Origin: Gudongella sp046224405
GTDB lineage: Bacteria; Bacillota; Clostridia; Tissierellales; Tissierellaceae
Assembly: GCF_046224405.1 (NCBI RefSeq)
Contig: NZ_JBJXRK010000008.1
Location: 19,013 to 83,012, forward strand
Direction: 5' to 3'
DNA length: 64,000 bases
Under the pieces are notes generated by a model. The model was not told the DNA's origin. It saw only the letters and a program-made list of their open reading frames with translations, and searched no databases. This document shows, piece by piece, positions 41,710-49,170 of the stretch. Position 1 is the stretch's first letter. Each line of letters opens with the position of its first letter. Made by a program: the position numbers and the translations under genes.

Positions 41710-43041
41710 CTAGCTTACCTCCCTTTCATTGAATGCGTTGTATATTGCCCTGACAGACTTTTCAAAATCATCGTTTTCAATTCCAATAAGGATGTTCAAT
41801 TCACTTGAGCCCTGCGAGATCATCCTGATATTTATATCGTCCTTGTAAAGGGCTGTGAATACCCTTGATGAAACTCCCTTCGTGTTGATCATTCCCCTTC
41901 CCACAACAGCCAGCAGAGCCATCTTTGAATAGGCTGCAACATTATCCGGATTGCAGTATATCCTTATTTCCTCCATAAGCTTGGAAAGCTTTCCATTCAG
42001 CTCCTTGTCTGAGACGATCACAGATATTGAATCTATGCTTGAAGGCATGTGCTCGATTGTCACATCATTTGCTTCAAACACCGATACAAGCTTTCTCAAG
42101 AATCCCTTCTCCCCAGTCATACGGGTCTTTTCCACGGAGATTACAGTGAAGTCCTTCTTGCCTGCAAGCCCTGTTATAATTCCAGGACTAGGCTCTGACC
42201 AGTCGTCATTTACAATAAAGGTCCCCTGATCCTCCGGTATGTTTGTATTCCTTATCTGTATTGGGATTCCTTTGCTCTTTATTGGGAATATTGCCTCCTC
42301 ATGAAGTACCGGAGCTCCCATATAGGACAGCTCCCTCAGTTCCTTGTAGGTAACTTCCCTGATTGGTAACGGGTCCTTTACAATTTTGGGGTCAGCCTTT
42401 AAGAAGCCTGAAACATCAGTCCAGTTTTCGTATAGCTTTGCCCCGACTCCATCTGCAAGGATTGACCCGGTAACATCTGATCCTCCCCTTGAGAAGGTTA
42501 CAATGTTACCATCACCATCCGCTCCGTAGAAGCCAGGCACCACCGCCCTTTGAACCTCTGATAGCCTTTCCTTCACAAGCCTGCCTGTCTCTGCCTCATC
42601 AAGTGCTCCCCTTCTGTCAAACCTTATGACCTGGGCTGCATCTACGAAATCCGATTCAAGATAGTCCGCAAGAATCCGACCGTTGATGTATTCTCCTCTG
42701 CTTGCACAGTAGTCCCGTGAGGCTCCCTTGGATATGTCCTCTCTTACCTTATCTAGTATTTCACCTATTGGTGTTTCAAGATCCAGGTCTTTGCAGATAC
42801 CTTCATAGCGGTCCCTGATTAGCTGAAACACTTCGTCAAAGTGCAAATCATGGGAGGAAAGCTGATGGCACATGTACAATAGGTCCGTTACCTTATGGTC
42901 CTTTCCATGTCTTTTCCCTGGTGCTGATGGCACAATGATTCTCCTGTCCGGATTCTCCGTGACTATTGCCTTCACCTTTCTGAACTGCTGGCTGTCCGCC
43001 AGTGAGCTTCCTCCGAATTTTGCAACAACAATACCTTCCAT
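41710..43041 (-). CDS. lysC: Aspartate kinase
   Basis: This 443-residue monofunctional aspartokinase starts MEGIVVAKFGGSSLADSQQF and has the kinase core FSRGGSDVTGSILADGVGAK and two C-terminal ACT domains (about 310-380 and 385-440) for amino acid feedback control. It catalyses the first committed step of the aspartate pathway. AAAGGAGG precedes the ATG. It is the first gene after a threonine T-box, so transcription responds to uncharged tRNA-Thr. Confidence 0.96.
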   Translation of the reverse strand: MEGIVVAKFGGSSLADSQQFRKVKAIVTENPDRRIIVPSAPGKRHGKDHKVTDLLYMCHQLSSHDLHFDEVFQLIRDRYEGICKDLDLETPIGEILDKVREDISKGASRDYCASRGEYINGRILADYLESDFVDAAQVIRFDRRGALDEAETGRLVKERLSEVQRAVVPGFYGADGDGNIVTFSRGGSDVTGSILADGVGAKLYENWTDVSGFLKADPKIVKDPLPIREVTYKELRELSYMGAPVLHEEAIFPIKSKGIPIQIRNTNIPEDQGTFIVNDDWSEPSPGIITGLAGKKDFTVISVEKTRMTGEKGFLRKLVSVFEANDVTIEHMPSSIDSISVIVSDKELNGKLSKLMEEIRIYCNPDNVAAYSKMALLAVVGRGMINTKGVSSRVFTALYKDDINIRMISQGSSELNILIGIENDDFEKSVRAIYNAFNEREVS

Positions 43042-43161
43042 CTGCCTCGCCTCCTTTATATATTTCTTAAATTAACTGCCAAATAGCAGTATCTTTAATT
43101 TCCCTAAGTCTACTCACTTCGTTCGATCACTGGGCTCTCCATTTTCCCCAGTCCCATCCTC

Positions 43162-43389
43162 AAAAAAATGAAACACCCGCCCAAAAAAGGACGAGTGTTA
43201 TATTCTCGCTTCCACCTAAATTCAAAAACTCTAATAACAGTCCGTAACGTGGCCCGACGCAATTCCCTACTGGTTTTCAGGATTGTACTCCGAGGTGGTT
43301 TTCTGACCTGGGTATCGCGAGAAGTCTTTCAGCCGGTGAACCTCTCTCTCTTTTGACCCTTCAGTTCATACTCTTCCTCATCAACGCTT
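43162..43389 (-). promoter_or_regulatory. Threonine T-box leader with terminator
   Basis: The leader on the minus strand has the AGTA bulge after GAGGAAG near the 5' end, the GGCTGAAAG distal stem I motif, and a specifier loop ending GAAAACCACCTC in which ACC (Thr) is the codon. The antiterminator T-box AGGTGGAAGCGAG is at 43205-43217; its UGGA fits the discriminator U of tRNA-Thr. The competing terminator pairs 43189-43198 with 43173-43182 around six T, followed by T-run (43162-43168). It controls lysC-asd-hom-thrC-thrB. The remaining gap (43042-43161) holds only the lysC ribosome-binding site. Confidence 0.9.
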
Positions 43390-43395
43390 TTAATC

Positions 43396-43424
43396 ATTCT
43401 AATACCAAGAATGAAATCTGTCAA
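43396..43424 (-). promoter_or_regulatory. Promoter of the T-box/threonine operon
   Basis: A perfect TTGACA (43419-43424), 17-bp spacer and TAGAAT (43396-43401) on the minus strand sit directly before the T-box leader. Confidence 0.85.
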
Positions 43425-43469
43425 GAGAGGATTTTAAATTTTCTGTAAAAACTTTGTTTTGGTACAGCT

Positions 43470-43973
43470 CTACTTTACGGCATCCACGAAGGTCTTCACA
43501 AACACTGGAAGGTCATTTGGGTTCCTTGAGGTTATAAGGTTACCACTTACTACAACCTCCTTGTCAACCCAGTTTGCCCCTGCATTCACAAGGTCATCCC
43601 TTATTGAGAAGAACGAAGTCATGTCCTTTCCCTTAAGGTCACAGCAGGAAGCCATCATCCAAGGTCCGTGACAGATTGCTGCTATTGGCTTGTTTTGGCT
43701 GCAAAACTCCTTTACAAGGTCCTTTGTGGATTCTGTCCTTCTCATATTGTCTGGTGAAAATCCTCCAGGAATGAGGATCCCCGCATAATCAGCAGCCTTG
43801 ACATCAGCTGATCCGTGTGTGCTTTTCATGCTCAAGCCTGATTTGCCCGTATATACAGTATCCTTCTTAGAACCAACAAGATGGACCTCAAAGTCCTCCA
43901 TAAGTCTGAAGTAAGGATATATCAGCTCCTTCTCATCAAACAGGTTCTCTATCAATATTGCTACCTTTTTCAT
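43470..43973 (-). CDS. DJ-1/PfpI-family (Pfp-type) protein
   Basis: This 167-residue protein begins MKKVAILIENLFDEKELIYP and contains GILIPGGFSPDNMRRTESTK and the nucleophile site IAAICHGPWMMASC (C101-H102), the standard Cys-His of PfpI/YhbO-type DJ-1 proteins. E16 is placed to support the cysteine. Family roles include protein/nucleotide deglycase-like repair and stress tolerance; the exact role is debated. It is the first gene after the T-box region and appears monocistronic. Confidence 0.93.
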   Translation of the reverse strand: MKKVAILIENLFDEKELIYPYFRLMEDFEVHLVGSKKDTVYTGKSGLSMKSTHGSADVKAADYAGILIPGGFSPDNMRRTESTKDLVKEFCSQNKPIAAICHGPWMMASCCDLKGKDMTSFFSIRDDLVNAGANWVDKEVVVSGNLITSRNPNDLPVFVKTFVDAVK

Positions 43974-44034
43974 AAAATAATCCCTCCTAGTTTATTCTCT
44001 ATTTTATTGTTTACCCGAAGGAGGGTTTTTTACT

Positions 44035-44700
44035 CTAAGGGATAAGGTTAAACATAATCAATCCCACAGTATTGATGGCAAGATTAGCCATTAGATGCAC
44101 CACCCATGAGTTGATGATATTTCCGCTTCGTTCGTTGAGATAGTTGAAGATCAATCCACCTGTAAAGAGTCCCGCCATTGCCAACACAAATATGACTGGA
44201 CTGAACCAACTTCCTATTATTGCAACATGATAGGCAGCAAATAAAAGAGCGCTTATGGAATATGCCCTCCACCTTCCCGTCCGTTGGAGCAGTCCAAGGA
44301 ACAGGTAACCTCTGAAGAAGAACTCCTCCAGAAGAGAATTCAAGAAGGAAATATACAGGGCGACCAATATGAAATTGTCCCGATTGACTCCAAGGTCCTC
44401 CTCCAGGGCAACCCTTATTGCCTGAAGGTCGATGTAGGGTATGAGGATCAGATAGACCACCATTATTCCTCCATAGACTGCAAGACCAAGGGCTATGGAC
44501 CTTGCCACGGCCTTCTTGCCTGTAGGAGTGAAGAGGTTTCCAAAGCTCTGGGATCTGCCATAGCCCGCACCGACAATTGGCAATACAAGAAACAGAAAGA
44601 CCTTGATTAAGGATTTAGCTCCGTAGCCCGGATTTATGAAGCCATCCACTAGGGACATGAGGACCACCGAAAACAGGGAAAGTACAACTATTTTTTTCAT
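44035..44700 (-). CDS. CPBP-family intramembrane metalloprotease-like protein
   Basis: This 221-residue membrane protein belongs to the CPBP/Abi (CaaX protease and bacteriocin-processing) family. It has seven to eight helices, the motif LLEEFFFRGYLF (E125, E126, R130), H158 in FAAYHVAI and HLMANLAIN near the C terminus, the full set of conserved residues. It is the last gene of a compact operon with an XRE-type regulator; such proteins often give bacteriocin self-immunity or process secreted peptides. Confidence 0.92.
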   Translation of the reverse strand: MKKIVVLSLFSVVLMSLVDGFINPGYGAKSLIKVFLFLVLPIVGAGYGRSQSFGNLFTPTGKKAVARSIALGLAVYGGIMVVYLILIPYIDLQAIRVALEEDLGVNRDNFILVALYISFLNSLLEEFFFRGYLFLGLLQRTGRWRAYSISALLFAAYHVAIIGSWFSPVIFVLAMAGLFTGGLIFNYLNERSGNIINSWVVHLMANLAINTVGLIMFNLIP

Positions 44701-44885
44701 TACAGCGGATACCTTCCCACAGGTGTAATAACTGGTTTTCCGTCCTTATCAAGGAGTACCGTAAGACCTCCTGCATAGCCCTCGCCTACAAACAGGTAAT
44801 TCACTCCAGTCTCCCTGTCAACAATAACCTTGGTACTTGAAAGGGTTCCCTCCTTGTGAACAACCTGAAATCTCTTTTCAGCCAT
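44700..44885 (-). CDS. DUF6440-like small protein
   Basis: This protein of about 61 residues begins MAEKRFQVVHKEGTLSSTKV and continues IVDRETGVNYLFVGEGYAGG, TVLLDKDGKPVITP, the pattern of small DUF6440 proteins: a compact all-beta fold with conserved Arg/Asp and Gly-rich turns. ATG 44885 follows AAGGAGG; the open frame to 44927 is longer but has no proper site. It is upstream of and adjacent to the CPBP gene. Function unknown. Confidence 0.75.
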   Translation of the reverse strand: MAEKRFQVVHKEGTLSSTKVIVDRETGVNYLFVGEGYAGGLTVLLDKDGKPVITPVGRYPL

Positions 44886-44926
44886 TCCCAACACCTCCTT
44901 GCTGTGATTGTAGCATTTTTTTTGCA

Positions 44927-45178
44927 CTAAATCCAGATTCTTACCTTCTCCCCGTCAGATGATTCCACATCAACAAGGAGCAGGTCTCCTCCATGCTCTC
45001 TCTTGTAATCCTTGATTGTTCCTAGGCTCGACTTCAAATCTCCCGCAGTTATGCTCAAGGGCGAATGCTCACTAATCTTTGAAGCTGCAACCCTTAGGCT
45101 TATTGGATTGTCCGCCAGAAATTCCGGAATCGGAAATGACATGATCTTTCCCTCTGCACTTTGGATTTCAATCTTCAT
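44927..45178 (-). CDS. Small protein homologous to the sensor-like C-terminal domain of the adjacent XRE regulator
   Basis: This 83-residue protein starts MKIEIQSAEGKIMSFPIPEF and ends LLLVDVESSDGEKVRIWI. Its pattern matches the C terminus of the neighbouring XRE protein (MRIRVLSADGDKVNVNLPMA ... LVEVESADGDLVDITIE): two short beta strands around a helical part, the SHOCT-like/YvlB N-terminal type. The stand-alone domain may compete with or modify the regulator, or both may be membrane-envelope stress sensors. The gene starts 8 nt after the XRE gene stop and is on the same transcript. Confidence 0.7.
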   Translation of the reverse strand: MKIEIQSAEGKIMSFPIPEFLADNPISLRVAASKISEHSPLSITAGDLKSSLGTIKDYKREHGGDLLLVDVESSDGEKVRIWI

Positions 45179-45186
45179 AGGACCAC

Positions 45187-45681
45187 CTACTCTATGGTTA
45201 TATCAACAAGGTCGCCATCGGCCGATTCAACCTCCACAAGCTTTCCGATTGCTCCCTGTTCAACCATTTGAACCAGACTCTCAAAATCAATCCCCTTTAG
45301 GTTTTCATTACCACCAACCATGCTATTCAGCATTCCGGACTGGAGTCCCATTTTTACCAATGCCATTGGAAGGTTAACATTGACCTTGTCACCATCCGCA
45401 CTTAGAACCCTGATTCTCATGATCATCTTGTTGGGGTCCTTTCTTTCGTTTTCAGGAATGACCTGAGCCACCTTCTCCTGGTCACCTCGCATAAGCTCAT
45501 CCAGGGTTACCCCGAAAAAATCCGCCAGATGGGGAAGTAGTCCTATGTCCGGGCATGAAATATCATTCTCCCACTTACTCACCGCCTGTGAGGATACTCC
45601 CATCTCCTCAGCCAGCTGATCCTGGGTAAATCCCTTTCTTCTTCTCAATTCACTGATTCTTTTCCCCAATGTCTGGGCCAT
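45187..45681 (-). CDS. XRE-family helix-turn-helix regulator with SHOCT-like C-terminal domain
   Basis: This protein of about 164 residues has an N-terminal Cro/CI-type HTH (RISELRRRKGFTQDQLAEEM, VSSQAVSKWENDISCPDIGL) and a C-terminal domain (about 85-164) shared with the next small protein. Regulators of this shape often control their own envelope-related operon. I chose ATG 45681 with GGGGAGA upstream; GTG 45687 is possible. It is the second gene of a five-gene operon ending in a CPBP protease; its ligand is unknown. Confidence 0.85.
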   Translation of the reverse strand: MAQTLGKRISELRRRKGFTQDQLAEEMGVSSQAVSKWENDISCPDIGLLPHLADFFGVTLDELMRGDQEKVAQVIPENERKDPNKMIMRIRVLSADGDKVNVNLPMALVKMGLQSGMLNSMVGGNENLKGIDFESLVQMVEQGAIGKLVEVESADGDLVDITIE

Positions 45682-45702
45682 GACCACACTCTCCCCTCTT
45701 AT

Positions 45703-45876
45703 CTACAAATCCTTTCTTCTCATGCTCGTGTCATCAATATGCTGTGGCATATAAAAGTCGAAGCTTCTTTCCACCTTATTCTTCTTATAATCAATAAAGG
45801 CTTCCTTCTTCTCCCGGATTTTCCTTATTGCCCGTTCCTTACCTCTTAATATTTTTTGTCCGGTAGTAAACTCCAT
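45703..45876 (-). CDS. Small basic protein upstream of the XRE regulator
   Basis: This 57-codon frame begins at ATG 45876 after a GGGGG-rich site, and ends in TAG at 45703. The protein starts MEFTTGQKILRGKERAIRKI and is strongly basic in the first 35 residues, with a tail SFDFYMPQHIDD. It has no cysteine or membrane segment. It lies 21 bp upstream of the XRE gene on the same strand and could be part of that operon. It is short and has no known family, so it may also be non-coding. Confidence 0.5.
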   Translation of the reverse strand: MEFTTGQKILRGKERAIRKIREKKEAFIDYKKNKVERSFDFYMPQHIDDTSMRRKDL

Positions 45877-46084
45877 GACCTGGCCCCCTCTCTTGCATCC
45901 CTTCTACAGCTTAAGGATATACCTGGGAGAGGCCCATATGAAGCTATCATAAGTTGTTTTTCTACCTAAATTATAAACCATCAGTTGTATTTCTTACAAC
46001 CGTTGGTTGAATTCTTGTATTTCACCAGCTTTCAAATTCCCGTTGCCATTTTTTATTTTTTTATGTATAATTAAAGGTGTTCAT

Positions 46085-46172
46085 GCGGCTGTGGCGGAAC
46101 TGGCAGACGCGCTAGATTCAGGTTCTAGTCCTAATTGCTAGGGTGGGGGTTCGAGTCCCTTCAGCCGCACCA
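46085..46172 (+). tRNA. tRNA-Leu (anticodon CAG)
   Basis: The acceptor stem GCGGCTG pairs with CAGCCGC (46162-46168), followed by discriminator A and an encoded CCA. The anticodon loop TTCAGGT gives CAG (leucine CUG), with a CTAGA/TCTAG stem. A long variable arm and the TTCGAGTCC T-loop fit the class II tRNA-Leu. Confidence 0.97.
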
Positions 46173-46177
46173 GATTT

Positions 46178-46205
46178 GACAAGGCATTAAGCCTTGTCTT
46201 TTTTT
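46178..46205 (+). terminator. Terminator after tRNA-Leu
   Basis: GACAAGGC (46178-46185), loop ATTAA, GCCTTGTC (46191-46198), then seven T. Confidence 0.92.
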
Positions 46206-46268
46206 CGTTTATTAGTGATATTCCCTCCATTCTTTGCTATACTAAAGGGGAAGAGAGGGGGTAGAATC

Positions 46269-47111
46269 ATGAAGTTACATTATGTTAAGGTCAATCCGGC
46301 ACAAAATATGACAGTCTTTGTCCTGGACCAGATTCCAAGAAAAGACCATGCCGAAATTTCACGCAAGCTTATGAGCTATGAAAGTGTACATGCAGAGCAG
46401 GTAGGTTTCATAGAAAAAACCTCACTGCCAGATTCCACAGAAACCCTTAGACTCCAAATGATGGGAGGGGAGTTCTGTGGCAACGCCAGCAGATCCTTTG
46501 CCGCCTATATGGTCTATACCGGGTATCCCTCGATTAAAAGTCAGGGTGAGGATTATCTAGTTCCCATACAGGTGTCAGGCTGGGAGAGGAATGTGGATTG
46601 CATTGTCACACCTCTTGGGGAAAGAAATCGGTTCCGTTCAAGGATCCAGATGCCATTGCCCCATTCAGTTGGTGCCCAGGAGTTTGTAATCCAGGGGGAA
46701 ACCATTTCCACAATCAGGGTGGACTTCTTTGGGATAACCCACTTTGTGGTTGACAAGGATGCTGTAAGGAGCACTCTTGAGTTCTTCAATATTATAAAAA
46801 CCCAAATGGACCAGGAGGGCTATGAAGCCTTTGGAATAATGTTTTATGATTTTGAGGAAAAATACCTGGAACCCCTTGTATATGTAAAGGGAACCGATAC
46901 AACCTGCTGGGAAAAGAGCTGTGCCTCCGGAACCGCAGCACTTGGTGTTTGCCTTTCATATCTTGATGATGTGAGCATTTCAAGGGATGTGAACCAACCA
47001 GGTGGAACACTGAATATCGAAGTAAGATGGTCAGAAGGATCTGCTGATGAAATATTCCTTGACGGGGATGTTGAAATCATATCAGAAGGAACAGTATCAC
47101 TTAATCTATAG
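46269..47111 (+). CDS. DapF-fold PLP-independent amino acid racemase/epimerase
   Basis: This protein of about 280 residues has the double DapF fold with both catalytic cysteines: C70 in MMGGEFCGNASRSFAAY and C218 in WEKSCASGTAALG. A two-cysteine proton-shuttle mechanism is expected. The sequence differs from standard DapF (CGNGxR), and related DapF-like enzymes include histidine racemase (CntK type), so diaminopimelate is only one possible substrate. ATG 46269 follows AGAGGGGG; the longer frame to 46194 crosses the tRNA terminator. It is followed by a split ThrE-type exporter, which suggests an exported amino acid product. Confidence 0.82.
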   Translation: MKLHYVKVNPAQNMTVFVLDQIPRKDHAEISRKLMSYESVHAEQVGFIEKTSLPDSTETLRLQMMGGEFCGNASRSFAAYMVYTGYPSIKSQGEDYLVPIQVSGWERNVDCIVTPLGERNRFRSRIQMPLPHSVGAQEFVIQGETISTIRVDFFGITHFVVDKDAVRSTLEFFNIIKTQMDQEGYEAFGIMFYDFEEKYLEPLVYVKGTDTTCWEKSCASGTAALGVCLSYLDDVSISRDVNQPGGTLNIEVRWSEGSADEIFLDGDVEIISEGTVSLNL

Positions 47112-47121
47112 GAGCAATTAA

Positions 47122-47898
47122 ATGGAAGAAAAGACGTTAAAGAAGGCAATTTCAACAGCAGTGGAAACAGGAATGATCATGCTCCAGAACGGAGCAGAAA
47201 CCTACAGGGTGGAGGAAACAATCAACAGGATGATTTCCTCCAAGACAAACTCCCCAGTGGAGGTTTTTGTCATGTCCACAGGTATAATTGTTGGAGCACA
47301 CATAAATGGAGAGCCCTATACGACGGTTTCCAGGGTTCCCTCCATAGGACTTGACCTTGAGACAATCGCAAGGGCAAATTCCTTTTCCAGGATTTTTACC
47401 CAAGGGGATATGACCGAGGAGGAAACGGAGATAATACTTGCGGAGCTCAGGTCACCACCCAAGTTTTCAAAGCCCATACGATACGCCTTCAGCGGAATGG
47501 CAGGAGGCTTCTTTGTGCTGATGTTTGGCGGTACCTTCGTGGAGTTTGTACTGGCATATGTGGCATCCAGCATTACTGTTTTTTCAGTGGACAAGCTTAC
47601 CATTCGCAAGCTGAATTTTTTTGTCAAGAACATCATTGGGGGGCTCATTTCAGCCCTCTTGAGCATATTTATTGTGTTTTTGGTGAGTGGTCTTTCAATG
47701 ACTGCGGATTTTAACACTGTCATAATCGGACCCTTGATGACCCTGGTTCCAGGAGTTTCCCTGACCAACGGAATTCGTGACCTTATATCCGGAGAGCTTA
47801 TAGCGGGAACCACCAAGATGATGGAGGCACTTTTCATTGCAATATCCCTGGCATTTGGTGTGGGTATCGTTCTGCAGGGAATCATTGCATTTATATAG
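47122..47898 (+). CDS. ThrE-type threonine/serine exporter, N-terminal (DUF1212) part
   Basis: This 258-residue protein has a cytoplasmic N-terminal domain with the YRVEETINRMISSKTNSPVE pattern and about five membrane helices in the C-terminal half (FAFSGMAGGFFVLMFGGT-like, IIGGLISALLSIFIVFLVSG and GVGIVLQGIIAF). It is the DUF1212/ThrE N-terminal half of a two-gene Thr/Ser exporter. It starts 10 nt after the DapF-fold gene and is followed by the second half. Confidence 0.92.
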   Translation: MEEKTLKKAISTAVETGMIMLQNGAETYRVEETINRMISSKTNSPVEVFVMSTGIIVGAHINGEPYTTVSRVPSIGLDLETIARANSFSRIFTQGDMTEEETEIILAELRSPPKFSKPIRYAFSGMAGGFFVLMFGGTFVEFVLAYVASSITVFSVDKLTIRKLNFFVKNIIGGLISALLSIFIVFLVSGLSMTADFNTVIIGPLMTLVPGVSLTNGIRDLISGELIAGTTKMMEALFIAISLAFGVGIVLQGIIAFI

Positions 47899-47908
47899 GA
47901 GGATTTTT

Positions 47909-48361
47909 ATGTACATTTTGACCCAGGGAATCTATTCCCTCCTGTGCGTTATCGGATTTTCAATAATATTCAACCTGCCAAGGCGACTTGTTCCCCTGGC
48001 ATCCCTAAGTGGAATGCTTGGCTGGATCGTCTACATACTCCTTCAGCAGACCGCAACCAGCTTCATAATCCCAGCCTTTGTTGGGTCCATTTTTGTTGGA
48101 CTTGTGGGAGAGCTGGCAGCAATATACAAAAAACAACCTGCTACAATATTTATTATTCCGGGAATAATACCATTTGTACCAGGCTATGGCATCTACTATA
48201 CCATGTTTCACATTATCGACAACAATTTCTCCCAGGCTCTTGTAACCGGTGGGGAGTCACTTTTCATTGCAATTTCAATAGCCTGTGGCGTAGTTATTGC
48301 AACCTCTGTAGTCAGATACATACGTCCCTACCTTTTGAGTCAGGGGGACGGTTCTTTTTGA
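47909..48361 (+). CDS. ThrE-type exporter, C-terminal (DUF3815) part; C terminus supplied by a palindromic repeat
   Basis: This 150-residue protein has about four to five membrane helices and the DUF3815 features LGWIVYILLQQTATSFIIPA, TIFIIPGIIPFVPGYGIYYT and ALVTGGESLFIAISIACGVV. It forms the second half of a split ThrE exporter. AGGAGG precedes ATG 47909. The end of the gene, encoding LLSQGDGSF, lies inside a palindromic repeat (48335-48370) that also supplies the stop codon, so the native C terminus has probably been replaced. Confidence 0.9.
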   Translation: MYILTQGIYSLLCVIGFSIIFNLPRRLVPLASLSGMLGWIVYILLQQTATSFIIPAFVGSIFVGLVGELAAIYKKQPATIFIIPGIIPFVPGYGIYYTMFHIIDNNFSQALVTGGESLFIAISIACGVVIATSVVRYIRPYLLSQGDGSF

Positions 48362-48370
48362 CTCACTTTT
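48335..48370. repeat. Palindromic repeat, copy 1 (single unit)
   Basis: TTGAGTCAGGGGGACGGTTC at the left and TTTTTGACTCACTTTT at the right; TGAGTCA and TGACTCA are complementary ends. It shares a core with the repeat at 52275-52341 (AGGGGGACGGTTCT). It provides the last codons and stop of the upstream exporter gene. Confidence 0.8.
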
Positions 48371-48406
48371 CAGGAATTCTTCCCAGAGGGACCCTGATTC
48401 CAGCCT

Positions 48407-48443
48407 AAATCTACCCAGGGGGACTGTCTCCTTGGGTAGATTT
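48407..48443. terminator. Bidirectional terminator between the exporter and YehW genes
   Basis: AAATCTACCCA (48407-48417) pairs with TGGGTAGATTT (48433-48443). It overlaps the end of the minus-strand permease gene. Confidence 0.8.
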
Positions 48444-49170
48444 AGAAGGACAGTCTAGCCTGAGCCTCCTTAAGAAGGAGCTCAACGATTACTGCCATTA
48501 TGGTTACGGGAATCGCGCCCTGAAGTATAAGAACCATATCGAAGGTTCTTACTCCGTTTACCACAAGAACTCCCAGACCTCCCGCCCCAACAGCGGCAGC
48601 AAGGGTGGCGGCACTTATATTGATGACAAGAGCAGTTCTTATCCCTCCCAGGATCACATTCAAGGCCAGGGGGATTTTTATTTTTTTGTACAGCTGGAAT
48701 GGTGTCATTCCCATTCCAATTGCTGCATCAACAACATCCTTGGGCACCTCCTGTATCCCCACCACAACATTGTATACTATGGGCATCAGTGCATACACCA
48801 CAAGGGCAATCAGGGCCCCCTCATAGCCATATCCAAGAATTGGAACCGCAAGTGCCAGAAGAGCCGGGGATGGAAAAGCCTGTCCCAGGTTCACTACCTT
48901 CAGCAAGGGCTCCCTGAACTCCTCACCAGCTTTGGTGGTAGCGAAAATCCCCACCCCAACTCCAATTCCAACTGCAATTACGCTTGAAACAAGGACCATC
49001 CAAATATGCTGACCAAAATATACAAGCAGTGGTGTCCTGGACCCGGTTGTGCTTTTTGAGCTGAAGTACCTATAAAGAATACTTTCAAACTCCCTTGAAT
49101 AGATCACGATCAGGGCGAGAGCCGCCATAAGAACAAGGGCTGCAAATATGTTGCCGTTAAGCCTTCTCAT
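48442..49170 (-). CDS. Osmoprotectant-type ABC transporter permease (YehW-like)
   Basis: This 242-residue permease has six membrane helices, with the ABC coupling motif in VVDAAIGMGMTPFQLYKKIKI (EAA-type loop) around residue 150. Its size matches YehW (about 243). It is the last gene of a four-gene operon with binding protein, large permease, ATPase and this permease, the E. coli yehZYXW order. Substrate is probably a betaine-like solute; in some organisms this family imports other compounds. Confidence 0.92.
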   Translation of the reverse strand: MRRLNGNIFAALVLMAALALIVIYSREFESILYRYFSSKSTTGSRTPLLVYFGQHIWMVLVSSVIAVGIGVGVGIFATTKAGEEFREPLLKVVNLGQAFPSPALLALAVPILGYGYEGALIALVVYALMPIVYNVVVGIQEVPKDVVDAAIGMGMTPFQLYKKIKIPLALNVILGGIRTALVINISAATLAAAVGAGGLGVLVVNGVRTFDMVLILQGAIPVTIMAVIVELLLKEAQARLSF

